Both the position numbers and the translations under genes were made by a program. Source: Pseudarthrobacter sp. MM222 (GTDB lineage Bacteria > Actinomycetota > Actinomycetes > Actinomycetales > Micrococcaceae). From it: DNA of 64,000 nt. How positions within the stretch are numbered: the first letter of the stretch is position 1; the number at the start of each line of letters is the position of its first letter. This document shows positions 1-8,657 of the stretch, piece by piece. The notes below the pieces were generated by a model. It was given only the letters and a program-made list of their open reading frames with translations. It searched no databases and had not been told where the DNA came from. Location: assembly GCF_947090775.1 (NCBI RefSeq), contig NZ_OX352321.1:2666001-2730000 (forward strand), given 5' to 3'.

Positions 1-890
1 CCCCGGAGCAGGAGGAGCGCTACTGGGACATGCTCAACGCCGCAGATGTCCTCTATGGTTTCCCCAATGAAAGCCCGGCGGGTCTCGCCCGGGTCGCCGG
101 CAGCAACCCGCACCTACGCTGGATCCATGCCATGGCCGCCGGTGCCGGCGGAGCCGTCAAGGCATCGGGGCTGGACGCCGCGACGCTGGAGAAGTTTCAG
201 GTGACGACGTCCGCGGGCGTCCATGCCCTGCCGCTCGCCGAGTTCGCCGCCCTCGGCATCCTCAACGGCTTCAAGCGCAGCGGGGAACTCGCGCAGGACC
301 AGGCAGCCAGGATCTGGCCCGAGCTCCGCACCCCCACGCGCCTGGTCAACGGCTCCCGCCTGGTGGTCACCGGCCTCGGCGAAATCGGGCTCGAAACCGC
401 ACGCATCGCCCGCGCGCTGGGCATGAAGGTCAGCGGCACCAAGAGGACCGTGGAGCCCATTGAGGGCATCGATCAAGTCGCCGATAACGACGGCCTCGCC
501 GGCCTGTTGGCTTCGGCCGACGCCGTCGTCAACACGCTGCCCGGCACGCCGTACACGGAACGGCTCTTCAACCGGGAAGTCTTCGCGGCCATGAAGCCCG
601 GAACCGTCTTTGTGAACGTGGGCCGAGGCACCGTGGTGGACGAGGAGGCGCTGCTGGAGGCCCTCGACAACGGGCAGGTCTCGTACGCCTGCCTCGATGT
701 GTTTGCCGTGGAGCCGCTCCCCCAGGACAGCCCGCTTTGGAACCACCCGAAGGTGATGGTGTCTCCGCACACCTCGGCCCTCAGCGCGGCCGAGAACCGG
801 CTGATCGCCGAGCGGTTCTGCAGCAACCTGCGGACGTTCCTCGACGGCGGCGAACTCCCCCACCTCGTGGACACGGTCCACTTCTACTAG
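1..890 (+). CDS. D-isomer-specific 2-hydroxyacid dehydrogenase (5' end outside window)
   Basis: This is an NAD(P)-dependent oxidoreductase of the D-2-hydroxyacid dehydrogenase family, which interconverts 2-keto acids and D-2-hydroxy acids in the cytoplasm. The frame is already open at the left edge (codons from base 3 read PEQEERYWD before the first ATG at 30), so the N-terminus is missing; about 295 residues are present. The Rossmann motif GLGEIG lies roughly 120 residues in. The substrate-binding Arg is in VGRGTVVDEE, followed by the catalytic Glu (FAVEPLP) and His (SPHTSAL). It faces an MHS transporter and lies near a FAH-family gene, suggesting a catabolic setting. The exact substrate cannot be read from the sequence. 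Confidence 0.88.
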   Translation, partial: PEQEERYWDMLNAADVLYGFPNESPAGLARVAGSNPHLRWIHAMAAGAGGAVKASGLDAATLEKFQVTTSAGVHALPLAEFAALGILNGFKRSGELAQDQAARIWPELRTPTRLVNGSRLVVTGLGEIGLETARIARALGMKVSGTKRTVEPIEGIDQVADNDGLAGLLASADAVVNTLPGTPYTERLFNREVFAAMKPGTVFVNVGRGTVVDEEALLEALDNGQVSYACLDVFAVEPLPQDSPLWNHPKVMVSPHTSALSAAENRLIAERFCSNLRTFLDGGELPHLVDTVHFY

Positions 891-928
891 ACCCTGCAGC
901 TTCTTCCGCAGCACCAACAGCACCAGCA

Positions 929-961
929 AAGGCGGCCTCTCCGACATGGAGGGGCCGCCTT
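929..961 (+). terminator. Hairpin after the dehydrogenase
   Basis: A 14-bp stem (AAGGCGGCC paired with GGCCGCCTT, extended by TCTCC/GGAGG) closes a GACAT loop about 40 bases after the stop codon. The T-run that follows is weak (TCTGCG), so termination efficiency is uncertain. Confidence 0.5.
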
Positions 962-980
962 CTGCGTGAGCCGCGCGTTT

Positions 981-1017
981 CCTGCGCATCGCCAAAAGGC
1001 CTGCGCATCGCCAAAGG
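981..1017. repeat. Short tandem duplication between two terminators
   Basis: The unit CCTGCGCATCGCCAAAAGG is followed immediately by a second copy with one A fewer, giving two tandem units of 19 and 18 bp. It lies between the convergent dehydrogenase and transporter genes and looks like a simple slippage or duplication product. Confidence 0.7.
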
Positions 1018-1053
1018 CCGTGGCCCCTTCCTTGATGGAAGGGGCCACGGCCT
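1015..1053 (-). terminator. Rho-independent terminator of the MHS transporter
   Basis: A perfect 17-bp stem beginning AGGCCGTGGCCCC closes a 5-nt loop. On the minus strand it is followed by TTTGGC, 38 bases beyond the stop codon of the transporter gene. Confidence 0.75.
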
Positions 1054-1090
1054 GGGGTCCCGCCGGGAACGGGCTCAGACGCCGGAGCGC

Positions 1091-2440
1091 CTAGCTCGCG
1101 TCCTCGGTGAGGAGGAGGTCGCGGCCCACGGTCTCAGGGGTGAAGAACGTGGTGACAAACGAGATGAGAGCAAGAACCAGGGAGTAAATCGCCAGCACCA
1201 GCCACGAGTGACCCGTGGCGGTCAGGAGCGCGGCGCCCACCAGCGGAACCAGTCCGCCGGACAGGACGGCAGAGAGTTCGCGGCTCATGGCCACGCCGGT
1301 GAACCGGTACTGCGAGCCGAAGAGCTCAGGCAGGAGCGGGCACTGCGGGCCAAGCATGGACTGGACCCCGAGGGCGATGCCCACCACCATGACCACCCAC
1401 ACGAGCGTGACATTGCCCAGCGTCACGAGATAGAACGCCGGCAGTGCGAAGAGCGCCTGGAAGAGTGCACCGTAGCGGTAGACGGGTACGCGACCGAACC
1501 GGTCCGACAGGGCACCGAAAGTCACCACCATGATTGCGGCGAAACCTGCGGCAATCAGCAGGCCAACCGGGCCGATGAACTTGTCGCCCGGGAAGATCCC
1601 GTCCTTTGATGCCAGGAAGGCGATGAGCAGGGCCGAATAGATCGACGAATTGCCGTTCTCGCCCATCCGCAGGCCGATGCCGATCAGCACGTTCTTCTTG
1701 GAGTGCTTCCAGAGCTGCCCGATGGGGTTCTTGACCACGTTCTTGTGCTTCTCAAGTTCCTGGAAGACGGGCGTTTCCTTCAGCCGGAGCCGGATGAAGA
1801 TGGCCACCGCAATCAGGATCACGCTCGACAGGAAGGGTACCCGCCACAGCCAGCCTTCGAGGACGGCCTTGTCAGCCATGGCGATCAGGGCAAAGGTCCC
1901 GGCGCCGAGCAGGGTGCCCAGCTGGATCCCGACGAAGGGAAGCGAGGCGAAGAAACCACGACGGCGGCGCGGTGCGACTTCTGAAATCAGTGTGGTGGCG
2001 CCGGCCTGCTCCGCGCCGGCACCGAGTCCCTGCAGGATGCGCAGCGTGACGAGGAGGACGGCGCCCAGCATTCCTGCCTGTTCAAAGGTGGGCAGAAGGC
2101 CGATGGCGAAGCTTGCGGTTCCCATCAGGCCGATCGTGAGGATGAGGACCATCTTGCGGCCGAACTTGTCACCGATGTAGCCGAAGATCACCCCGCCGAA
2201 CGGCCGGGCCGCGAATCCGACGCCGTATGTGGCGAACGATGCGATCAGGGCTCCGTCGTCGCCGAGTGGCTTGAAGAACAGCGGACCGAAAATCAGGGCT
2301 GACGCCAGCCCATAGATGTAGAAGTCGTAGTACTCCAAAGCGGAGCCCACAGAACTGGCAAGAGTTGCCCTTCGCAGCTGTTCTGGATCAACGACGGCGT
2401 CGTCCGCTTCAGCGAGCGGTGTATTAGTACGAGTTGTCAC
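1091..2440 (-). CDS. MFS transporter, metabolite:H+ symporter (MHS) family
   Basis: This is a twelve-helix inner-membrane symporter of the MHS branch of the major facilitator superfamily, which imports organic acids, shikimate-like compounds or betaines with protons. The MFS signature GYIGDKFGRKMVL sits in the first inter-helix loop, with the MHS-type RILQGLGAGAEQAG segment in helix 4-5. An N-terminal YYDFYIYG stretch is also typical. Two GTG codons compete for the start. AGGAG lies five bases before the GTG at 2440 but directly abuts the GTG at 2446, so 2440 is preferred (449 aa). Its neighbours, an IclR regulator and a FAH-family hydrolase, suggest uptake of an aromatic or carboxylic catabolic substrate. 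The actual cargo is unknown. Confidence 0.88.
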   Translation of the reverse strand: MTTRTNTPLAEADDAVVDPEQLRRATLASSVGSALEYYDFYIYGLASALIFGPLFFKPLGDDGALIASFATYGVGFAARPFGGVIFGYIGDKFGRKMVLILTIGLMGTASFAIGLLPTFEQAGMLGAVLLVTLRILQGLGAGAEQAGATTLISEVAPRRRRGFFASLPFVGIQLGTLLGAGTFALIAMADKAVLEGWLWRVPFLSSVILIAVAIFIRLRLKETPVFQELEKHKNVVKNPIGQLWKHSKKNVLIGIGLRMGENGNSSIYSALLIAFLASKDGIFPGDKFIGPVGLLIAAGFAAIMVVTFGALSDRFGRVPVYRYGALFQALFALPAFYLVTLGNVTLVWVVMVVGIALGVQSMLGPQCPLLPELFGSQYRFTGVAMSRELSAVLSGGLVPLVGAALLTATGHSWLVLAIYSLVLALISFVTTFFTPETVGRDLLLTEDAS

Positions 2441-2516
2441 AAGCACTCCTCAAGAACACTCCAGACCCCCGTTGGCCTGGTGGGTTAGCAACAACCCCCT
2501 GAGGAGTCGATCACCA

Positions 2517-2535
2517 TGTTGAACAGCGTACAACA
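2517..2535. promoter_or_regulatory. Candidate regulator site upstream of the MHS gene
   Basis: The inverted repeat TGTTG-N9-CAACA lies about 80 bases upstream of the transporter start and contains TGAACA, the same half-site seen in the palindrome upstream of the IclR gene. Binding by that IclR protein is an inference from the shared half-site. Confidence 0.4.
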
Positions 2536-2598
2536 GGCTGATCGATTAGCCAATATAAATCAGATATGTTTTTCGCCCGGGGGCCGGCGGCGGCAGCC

Positions 2599-3399
2599 TT
2601 ACCCCATCGGATTGCCCAAGGAACGGGCCAGCTCCTTCAGTTCCTTGACCATCATTGCGCCCTGTTCTTGCGAGAAGGTGGCCTTCAGCGCGGTGACCGA
2701 GAGCCCGAGGCTGGGTCCGTGCGCACCGCGCGTCGGCACGGAAACGGCCAGGCAGACGACGCCCGTGGTCGATTCCTCGTCCTCGAAGGCGTAGCCCTGA
2801 TCCCGGATGTCGGCAAGCTGGGCCTTGAGCTCAGCGCCGGTGCGAAGCGACTTCGGCGTCAACACCGGCAGTTCGGCGTCGTCCGGGAACATCTCGGCGA
2901 CGTCGTGGTCGTGCAGCCGGGCCAGCAGCGCCTTGCCCACGGCGCAGAGCGATACGGGCATCTTGTCGCCGATGTTGGACGTGAGGCGAACAGCGGGATG
3001 GCCCTCGTAGCGGGCAAGGTAAATGACGTTGGTTCCGTCCAGCATGGCGATCCGGACCGTTTCGCCCGAGAGGGTGGGAGCCTGCTCACAGAACCGGTAG
3101 AACTCCTGCACCTCGTCAAGGCGGCTGAGGTATGCCGCGCCGAGCTCGACCAGCTTGCGTCCAAGAGTGAACTCGGCACCATGGCGGCTGATGAGCCTTG
3201 CCTCCTCCAGCGCAAGCAGGAGGTTGGATGTGGACGACTTGGGAATTCCCAGCTCCCTGGCCAGATCGCTCAGGGTGAGGCGTCCGGTGGCAGAGGCAGC
3301 CAGGGCCTCCAGCACGGCGGCAGCACGGGTGACAGCCGGCGCGGGAGAGGCACTTCCCAGTCCGTCAGAGGTCGTCCGGGAAACTCGGGAATCGGCCAT
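2599..3399 (-). CDS. IclR-family transcriptional regulator
   Basis: This is a DNA-binding regulator with an N-terminal winged helix and a C-terminal IclR effector-binding domain. The helix-turn-helix spans roughly residues 38-70 (LTLSDLARELGIPKSSTSNL). The effector domain follows, with the typical MPVSLCAVGKALLA segment around residue 150. The length of 266 aa is normal for the family. It is transcribed in the same direction as the MHS transporter ahead of it and the FAH-family gene behind it, so it most likely controls uptake and breakdown of one carbon source. A perfect palindrome lies 46 bases upstream of its start codon and may serve autoregulation. The effector is unknown. Confidence 0.9.
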   Translation of the reverse strand: MADSRVSRTTSDGLGSASPAPAVTRAAAVLEALAASATGRLTLSDLARELGIPKSSTSNLLLALEEARLISRHGAEFTLGRKLVELGAAYLSRLDEVQEFYRFCEQAPTLSGETVRIAMLDGTNVIYLARYEGHPAVRLTSNIGDKMPVSLCAVGKALLARLHDHDVAEMFPDDAELPVLTPKSLRTGAELKAQLADIRDQGYAFEDEESTTGVVCLAVSVPTRGAHGPSLGLSVTALKATFSQEQGAMMVKELKELARSLGNPMG

Positions 3400-3444
3400 G
3401 ATTCTCCTTATAGGTATCGCGCTCGGTAGCAGTCATTCAAGGGC

Positions 3445-3462
3445 TGTTCATTCAGCTGAACA
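3445..3462. promoter_or_regulatory. Palindromic operator upstream of the IclR gene
   Basis: TGTTCA-TTCAGC-TGAACA is a perfect inverted repeat (6-bp arms, 6-bp spacer) between the FAH-family gene stop and the IclR gene start. Its size and place fit an IclR-type autoregulatory operator. Confidence 0.5.
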
Positions 3463-3491
3463 CTAACCATCATAATGTCTGCTGACGGAAA

Positions 3492-4322
3492 TCAGGCTAC
3501 GGCCACCACCGGGTTGCTGAGCCGGCCGATGCCCTCAACGTGGCAAACGACTGTGTCTCCGGGAAGGATCCGGGCGCATTCGGCGGGGAAGCCGGTGAGC
3601 ACCAGGTCGCCGGGATGCAGCGTCATGAAGGACGTCAGGTAGACCAGGATTTCGTCCACTCCCCAGCCCAGGTCGGCGGAGCTGGCCGCTTTGAGCTCCT
3701 TACCGTTATGATTGATTCCGATGGCCAGGTTGTCATCATTCATGTCCGTCACAATCCACGGCCCCACCGGGGTGAACGTGTCCTGGCTCTTGGCGCTGAT
3801 CCACAGTTCATCAGACTTTTGCAGGTCTCTGGCCGAGACGTCGTTTCCGATGGTGAAGCCCAGAATTGCGCTACGGGCAGTCTCGAGCGTGAGTCCGCGG
3901 ACCCGGCTCCCGACCACAATCGTCAGCTCCGCTTCCGGGTCAACGTGGCCCACGCCCGGGCGCAGCTCTATCGCGTCTCCCGGACCGACGACGCTGGTCG
4001 CCGCCTTATGGAATGCCTGCGGCGGGAGGTTGCGGCCCTCGCTGCCGGTATTGTGCGCCATGCCCAGGACGTTCGCCGGCGTACTCGGCGCCAGAAAGGT
4101 GAAGGACGCCTGGTCCACCGTGGTGCCTGTTTCCCAACCCTTGCGGGGTGCGCTGCCAACATTGGCCCGCGAAGCTGGGAACGGGGAATCTATCACCGTC
4201 CAGAACCTTCCCGCTGCACTGTCAAAGTCCGGTGCACCGTTCGCGACGAAAAAATGCTCGTCCCCTGAAACGGGGGCAAGAGGGCGGACTCGGGCAATGC
4301 GGCGGCTTGGCGTGGCGGTCAT
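3492..4322 (-). CDS. Fumarylacetoacetate hydrolase (FAH) family protein
   Basis: This is a metal-dependent enzyme of the FAH superfamily, whose members hydrolyse C-C bonds or decarboxylate/isomerise keto-acid products of aromatic catabolism. The conserved acidic metal-binding motif DPEAELTIVVG is central, followed by GFTIGNDVSARDLQ and the C-terminal PGDLVLTGFPAE. The length is 276 aa. The N-terminal segment differs from bacterial HpcE-type isomerases, so the reaction cannot be fixed. It lies upstream of the IclR and MHS genes on the same strand, which supports one catabolic unit. An alternative role is a generic acylpyruvase. Confidence 0.85.
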   Translation of the reverse strand: MTATPSRRIARVRPLAPVSGDEHFFVANGAPDFDSAAGRFWTVIDSPFPASRANVGSAPRKGWETGTTVDQASFTFLAPSTPANVLGMAHNTGSEGRNLPPQAFHKAATSVVGPGDAIELRPGVGHVDPEAELTIVVGSRVRGLTLETARSAILGFTIGNDVSARDLQKSDELWISAKSQDTFTPVGPWIVTDMNDDNLAIGINHNGKELKAASSADLGWGVDEILVYLTSFMTLHPGDLVLTGFPAECARILPGDTVVCHVEGIGRLSNPVVAVA

Positions 4323-4501
4323 GAAGCCATCCTAGGTCGCGGCCCGCACCCCGGCGCACGCGGCGGAAGCGGGATCAACCAGCCTACGAACGGGTTAAGG
4401 CAAAGTCGGACCTATTTCGCCATCGAGTGGGGCAATTCAGCACTAGACAACCCGTGGTGTGCGTTTAACATTCGCCGGTTTTCACGGTATATTCGTTCTA
4501 A

Positions 4502-4542
4502 GCCTTCCACCGCGGCATCCCCCAATAGTCGCGGTGGAAGGC
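4502..4542. terminator. Long hairpin between FAH-family gene and next gene
   Basis: A perfect 13-bp stem (GCCTTCCACCGCG with its complement at 4530-4542) encloses a 15-nt loop. TTTT follows on the plus strand, and on the minus strand it lies 80 bases past the stop of the small hypothetical gene. The 300-base gap between genes holds nothing else recognisable. Confidence 0.5.
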
Positions 4543-4621
4543 TTTTCCAATGCCTGAATCAGGCGCAACCGCCCGGGCCCGCCCGCCTGATCACCCTGTG
4601 GGCTCCCGATTGTGCGGCATC

Positions 4622-4972
4622 CTACGCGGCGTCGACGATAGCCTCCCGCAACCGCCAGCCTCCGCCAAGCCCGTCCCGGATGAGTTCCATCGTGGTCAGC
4701 GCCGAACCCCGGTTCCTGCCCAGCGTTGCCTGGACCTGCCACACCTCCACGTCAACACGGCTCAGCCCCTTGGGCATCCTCCGCTCGGCTTCCCACCAGC
4801 TCACCCGTTCGAACCAGCGGACGGGTTCAGCTCCCACAATCCATTCCCGGCCGCCGCGGACAACCGCCGAGGGCTTACCGTCCGGGCCCGATTTCACCAT
4901 CACGTGTTCCATGCCGCCACAGTAGGACGAGGCAACGACTTTATGGACTGACCTCGTCGTGACCTGATCCAC
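4622..4972 (-). CDS. Conserved hypothetical small protein
   Basis: This frame encodes about 116 residues if the GTG at 4972 is used, or 96 from the ATG at 4912; neither has a strong ribosome site. The C-terminal half is rich in Trp and Arg (GREWIVGAEPVRWFERVSWW, then VDVEVWQVQATLGR), which resembles small actinobacterial proteins of the DUF6504 type. That family call is tentative. It directly follows the HNH gene on the same strand. No signal peptide or membrane segment is visible and the function is unknown. Confidence 0.55.
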   Translation of the reverse strand: MDQVTTRSVHKVVASSYCGGMEHVMVKSGPDGKPSAVVRGGREWIVGAEPVRWFERVSWWEAERRMPKGLSRVDVEVWQVQATLGRNRGSALTTMELIRDGLGGGWRLREAIVDAA

Positions 4973-4992
4973 CCCGTCGCGGAGCCGGGTCG

Positions 4993-6881
4993 TCAGGCTC
5001 TTAGGGGGTGGCCGTCGGGCTGGAAGTAGGTGTTGCGGCGGGGTCGCTGGCGGGGGTCCAGATGCGGGGGCGGGATGAACCACGGGACTCCGGTGCGGAG
5101 CTCGATGGTCCAGTGTTCCTTGTGGATCAGATGGTGGTGGTGGGAACAGAGCAGCGTCCCGTTGTCGGTTCCGGTGCTGCCGCCGCGGGACCAGTAGCTG
5201 ATGTGGTGGGCCTCGCACCAGGGCGCCGGGATGGTGCAGCCGGGGAAGCTGCAGCCCTGGTCTCGGGCGGTGAGGGCTTTGCGGATGTGGGGCGGAAAGA
5301 TCCTGGAGCTCCGGCCGATGTCCAGGATCCTGCCCTCGCCGCCGAGCACGACCGGGATGATGTCGGCGTCGCACGCGATCTTCCGGGCGGTCGAGGCGGT
5401 GACGGGGCCGCTGAACAGCATTGTTCCGGTGCGTTCCGCGGTCCGCCCAAGATCCGGGTATGCCTCTGCCGGGTCGTGCGGGGTGGCTCCGAGCCGGGCC
5501 AGGAGGTCGCGGTAGTCGATGGTGACCATGACCTGCGGGCGGAGTCCGCCGGCGGCGGGCAGGGACCTGGCGGCGAGGGCCGCCTTGCACGCCCCGACGA
5601 GGCCGTCGAGCAGTTTCTGCGGCCGTGTGCGGAGATCCAGGACTGCGGGCGGGTCCGTTTCCGGGAAACCGGCAACAGGGGTGGCGGGCGCAGCCCAGTC
5701 GCCGTCCGGAGCCGCAGGGTCGTCCGCAACCGCAGACACGCTCCCACCCGCAGCAGCTGCGGCCACCACACCGGTGGAAGCCGAAACGGCGGCTGTGGCA
5801 GGGCCTGAGGCGGAGCCGCCGTTGGCAGGGCTGTGGCCTGCGGCCTTTTCGGCGTCAGGGTCCTGCCGGGAAACGTCACTGTCTCCGGCGGCAGTGTCAT
5901 CAGCGTCGGGCTCGTTGGAGTCGCCCGCCAACCGCGAGGCGGCCGGGGCGTCGGGGCGTTCGTTCTCGGGTTGGCGGCGGTGTTCATCACGGTGAGGAGG
6001 TGTTCGAACTGTTCGGCGGTCGCGAAGATCTCCAGGTGGTGCAGGCCGTGGCGGGGTTTGCGGATGAAGGCGCCCTGGAGCTGGCGGAGCAGTTCCTCGG
6101 AGGGTTCGGCGCCGTCCTGGTCGATTGCGTCGGTCCAGCTCCGGGCGACGCGGACGAGGAAGTCGGGGTCGTTTTCGGCCGCGGTCCGGGTCAGGGCATG
6201 TTCCATCCGCGCCGAGGTCTCGACGTCGCAGGCGTGCCGGACCCGGTCCAGCGCGACGGTGATGATGCTCGCGGCCCGGGACGCGACCTCGGAGGACGCG
6301 ACCGCGGCGCCGAGCTCCTCCCGGACCGGCGGCAGCAGCTGTTGGCCGCCGAGCCCGGTCCGTGGCAGCAGGTCCGCCGCGAGGGTGAGCCGGCGCCGTG
6401 CTTCCGCGGCGCTGATCCGCAACCGGGCCCGCAGGAACTCCGCGGTATTCCGGTACCCGTCATCCACGGCCTCGGCGTCACTCCCGGCCTGGGAACCATC
6501 CGAGGCGGCAGCTGTTGAAGCGCCCAAGATCCCGGCGCCGGCACCACCGGCGGACGTGTCCTGCCAGCCGGTAGTCCAGCCCGGCGTCCCGGCGCCCCGG
6601 CTGTTTCCAGCTTCGGCCGTGGCCTGCCGCCGGGTACGGTTCACGGCCGCGGCCGCGACGAGCTGGAAATACTCCACGGTCCGGGAGAGTTCCTCCACCC
6701 GGCCGGCGAAGTCGGACGCGGCCCGGAATCCCCAGAACGCCGCGTCCGCCACCGCCGTCGAACTCGCCGCCTGGAGCGCCGCGAGGGCGTCGGCAACACC
6801 GGCGTCCACGCCGCGATGCTGGACCTGGCCTGCGGCCTTGTCCGTGTCCTGGAACGGGAGGAAATCCCGAACGGCTTCCAT
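4993..6881 (-). pseudogene. DUF222 / HNH endonuclease gene interrupted by a frameshift
   Basis: The two halves of a typical Micrococcaceae DUF222-HNH protein lie in different frames. The N-terminal DUF222 part (from the ATG at 6881 through LHHLEIFATAEQFEHLLTVM) is in one frame. The C-terminal part, with the linker, DIGRSSRIFPP and the HNH core CTIPAPWCEAHHISYWSRGG, is in another. The frames meet near 5930-5970 in the low-complexity linker, close to G-runs at 5945-5956. The offset equals one missing base. Such genes occur in many copies in Arthrobacter genomes and are suspected selfish or mobile endonucleases. A sequencing error, real decay or a -1 slip are all possible. Confidence 0.75.
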
Positions 6882-6950
6882 GACTACATTCTGCCCGGGG
6901 GTGCGACAAAAATGTTCGACGTCGCTGAGGCCCACCCTCCACTGCACAAA

Positions 6951-6996
6951 CAAAAAACCCCGTCATACAGGTTCTTATGCCTGCACGACGAGGTTT
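6951..6996 (-). terminator. Rho-independent terminator on the minus strand
   Basis: A bipartite stem (GACGAGGTTT against AAACCCCGTC, plus CCTG/CAGG inside) is followed on the minus strand by TTTTTTGTTTG. It is oriented to stop transcription entering from the gene-free region on the right, just before the DUF222-HNH gene begins. Confidence 0.65.
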
Positions 6997-6999
6997 CTC

Positions 7000-7850
7000 G
7001 GCCGAGGTATGCCGGCACCCCCATAGTGAGGTTCTGCAGGAATCGCGAACTCACGGCTACACCACATTCCGGGGATATTGAGTGATTAGTCGTTGCGGCT
7101 TTAATCATCCATCGGGATAGGTCACCCGCCTCCGGAGCGGTCTGGAAAAGGAGGAAGGGGAGGTAACTGCTTCGCGTTCCACGTCGTAGCTGGGGCGGCG
7201 ATTGAACCGGTCCTAGCCGGTGGCGGCATCGGGACAGGCCTCGGAGGAGCAGATGCATACCGGCCCCGGTTGTGTTTGTAGAGCCACTCCTTCGCGATGC
7301 TTTCGATCCGTTCAACTTAGTTGACCAGAGGCTGTATCGCGATCGACTCTTCCAGTACCCACACCTCCTTCGAATGGTTATCCACGAGGCGCAAAATGTG
7401 GGCGGCTGGCCGCCGAAGTCTATCGAGTCCCGAGGGGCCACGACCATGCCCATGATGACGTATGGGCGGCGCCCCTCCTTTATGTCGAAGAGGAAGCCAT
7501 CGAGGTATTCGTCGAAATGCTCTAAGGAGTTTCTAACCCTGCGGGCACCAAGCGGAGAAGTTTGTTCATTGATCTCGCCGAAGCTTTCCCAGCGTGCGAC
7601 CCCTGGTCAAAGTCCACTGTCGCTGCCGTTCCGCTTGGCCCTCCAAGGGATTCTTCGTGCGGTCGTGCTGGCGGGTTGGGCCACAACAACCTGGTGACGG
7701 CCAAGGCAGAGTTGATGATGCCTTGTGCAGCGGCGACCACCCGCAGCGGTCGCTGATCGGTGGTTTCCAACGATCGTCGCAACAGTTTTCCCGGAATGTA
7801 GCAGCAACACAGGAATTTGCTGCGTACGGGACATATAACTCACTAGCTGG
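7000..7850. other. Gene-poor stretch, possibly decayed coding DNA
   Basis: No frame here gives a convincing complete protein. On the minus strand around 7440-7520 a short stretch reads protein-like (FLFDIKEGRRPYVIMG), and nearby frames give other plausible fragments broken by stops. This suggests an old gene that has lost its frame. I do not recognise the family and see no terminal inverted repeats. Confidence 0.3.
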
Positions 7851-7851
7851 T

Positions 7852-7879
7852 TGCCAACCTACATAGTTAGTGGCACTAT
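7852..7879 (+). promoter_or_regulatory. Promoter of the PadR gene, predicted leaderless
   Basis: TTGCCA (7852-7857) and CACTAT (7874-7879) are separated by 16 bp. The ATG follows the -10 box by exactly 7 nt, so the transcript should begin at or next to the start codon. No Shine-Dalgarno sequence precedes that ATG. Confidence 0.5.
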
Positions 7880-7886
7880 CCAAGAT

Positions 7887-8231
7887 ATGGAAGATCTCGA
7901 CCTTGACCAGGAGCTGATTCGGGCGGCGCTACCGCAGGCTGTGCTCGCAGTGCTCAGTCATGGGGAAAGTCACGGTTATGCCTTAGCCGAGATCCTTCGG
8001 CAGCACGGCTTCGCACGGATCAAGGGGGGAACCTTATATCCACTGCTGAAGCGACTGGAAGACCACGGCTTTGTTGAGCACACTTGGCAGCACGACCTAG
8101 CGGGTCCGGGCCGCAAGCGGTTCACAATCACTGAACAAGGCCTCGACGAGCTGGCCCGGACCTCAGCAGCTTGGCACCGGATGAGCCAGACCCTCACCAA
8201 AATCCGAACAATCCGACAGGAACAGCCATGA
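7887..8231 (+). CDS. PadR-family transcriptional regulator
   Basis: This is a 114-residue winged-helix repressor. The PadR signature HGYALAEIL and GTLYPLLKRLE, followed by the wing segment PGRKRFTITEQG, is intact. An upstream TTG at 7851 is in frame, but the ATG at 7887 fits the family's normal N-terminus and lies 7 nt from a -10 box. Its stop codon overlaps the start of the next gene (ATGA), which encodes a HAAS-type membrane protein. PadR/HAAS pairs typically act as a regulator and its membrane-bound partner. The target is not evident and may be the pair itself. Confidence 0.88.
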   Translation: MEDLDLDQELIRAALPQAVLAVLSHGESHGYALAEILRQHGFARIKGGTLYPLLKRLEDHGFVEHTWQHDLAGPGRKRFTITEQGLDELARTSAAWHRMSQTLTKIRTIRQEQP

Positions 8232-8620
8232 GTTACAAGCGAAATCTGACCTTCCACCTGAGGCTTCGTGGGTTGTCAGAATCCGAGATCACGGATGTGC
8301 TCGACGATGTGCAAGCCCATCAGGAAGCTACAGGGACCCCAGCGGCGGCAGAATTCGGCCCCGCAGATGAGTATGCGAAGCAGTTCCCGAAGGCGAAACG
8401 GAGCACGCTGGGAAGAAACATCACAAGCATCGGGACAGCCTTGGCAATTGCCTACCTTCTCCTCGCGGTCCTTCTGATGCTTCTGTTCAAAATCGACATT
8501 CGCGACTTCGTGGGGCCGATCTCGCTCCAGCCGGCCGCCCTAGTGATCCTGGCCAGTATCCTGGCAGGATTCCTGACCGACTACTTCAGACCAGCGCAAA
8601 GCTCCCGCGCCACCCGCTAG
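8228..8620 (+). CDS. HAAS-domain membrane protein, PadR partner
   Basis: This encodes 130 residues with an N-terminal helical HAAS-like domain (LRLRGLSESEITDVLDDVQAH, then FGPADEYAKQFP) and two hydrophobic helices near residues 72-92 and 100-118. HAAS domains are found with PadR regulators and are thought to relay signals at the membrane. The start codon overlaps the padR stop by four bases, so the two are translationally coupled. There are no catalytic motifs. Confidence 0.7.
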   Translation: MSYKRNLTFHLRLRGLSESEITDVLDDVQAHQEATGTPAAAEFGPADEYAKQFPKAKRSTLGRNITSIGTALAIAYLLLAVLLMLLFKIDIRDFVGPISLQPAALVILASILAGFLTDYFRPAQSSRATR

Positions 8621-8636
8621 GCCTCTGTCGATATCT

Positions 8637-8657
8637 GGGGTCAATTCGGGTTATCCA
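8637..8657 (+). repeat. 21-bp repeat, copy 1
   Basis: The 21-mer GGGGTCAAT-T-CGGGTTATCCA recurs at 24949-24969 with a single mismatch and in the same orientation. Its GGGGTC opening resembles the ends of Tn3-family elements. Copy 1 falls exactly where the resolvase C-terminus is cut off. Confidence 0.7.

Noticed and set aside
5127..6953. A single 608-residue protein covering the HNH locus
   Set aside because: Past residue about 345 the frame loses all similarity to the DUF222-HNH family while another phase carries the HNH motif, so the long frame is not a natural product.
7522..7782. Several 60-90 codon frames on both strands between 7.5 and 7.87 kb
   Set aside because: They overlap each other, lack ribosome sites and show no family pattern.
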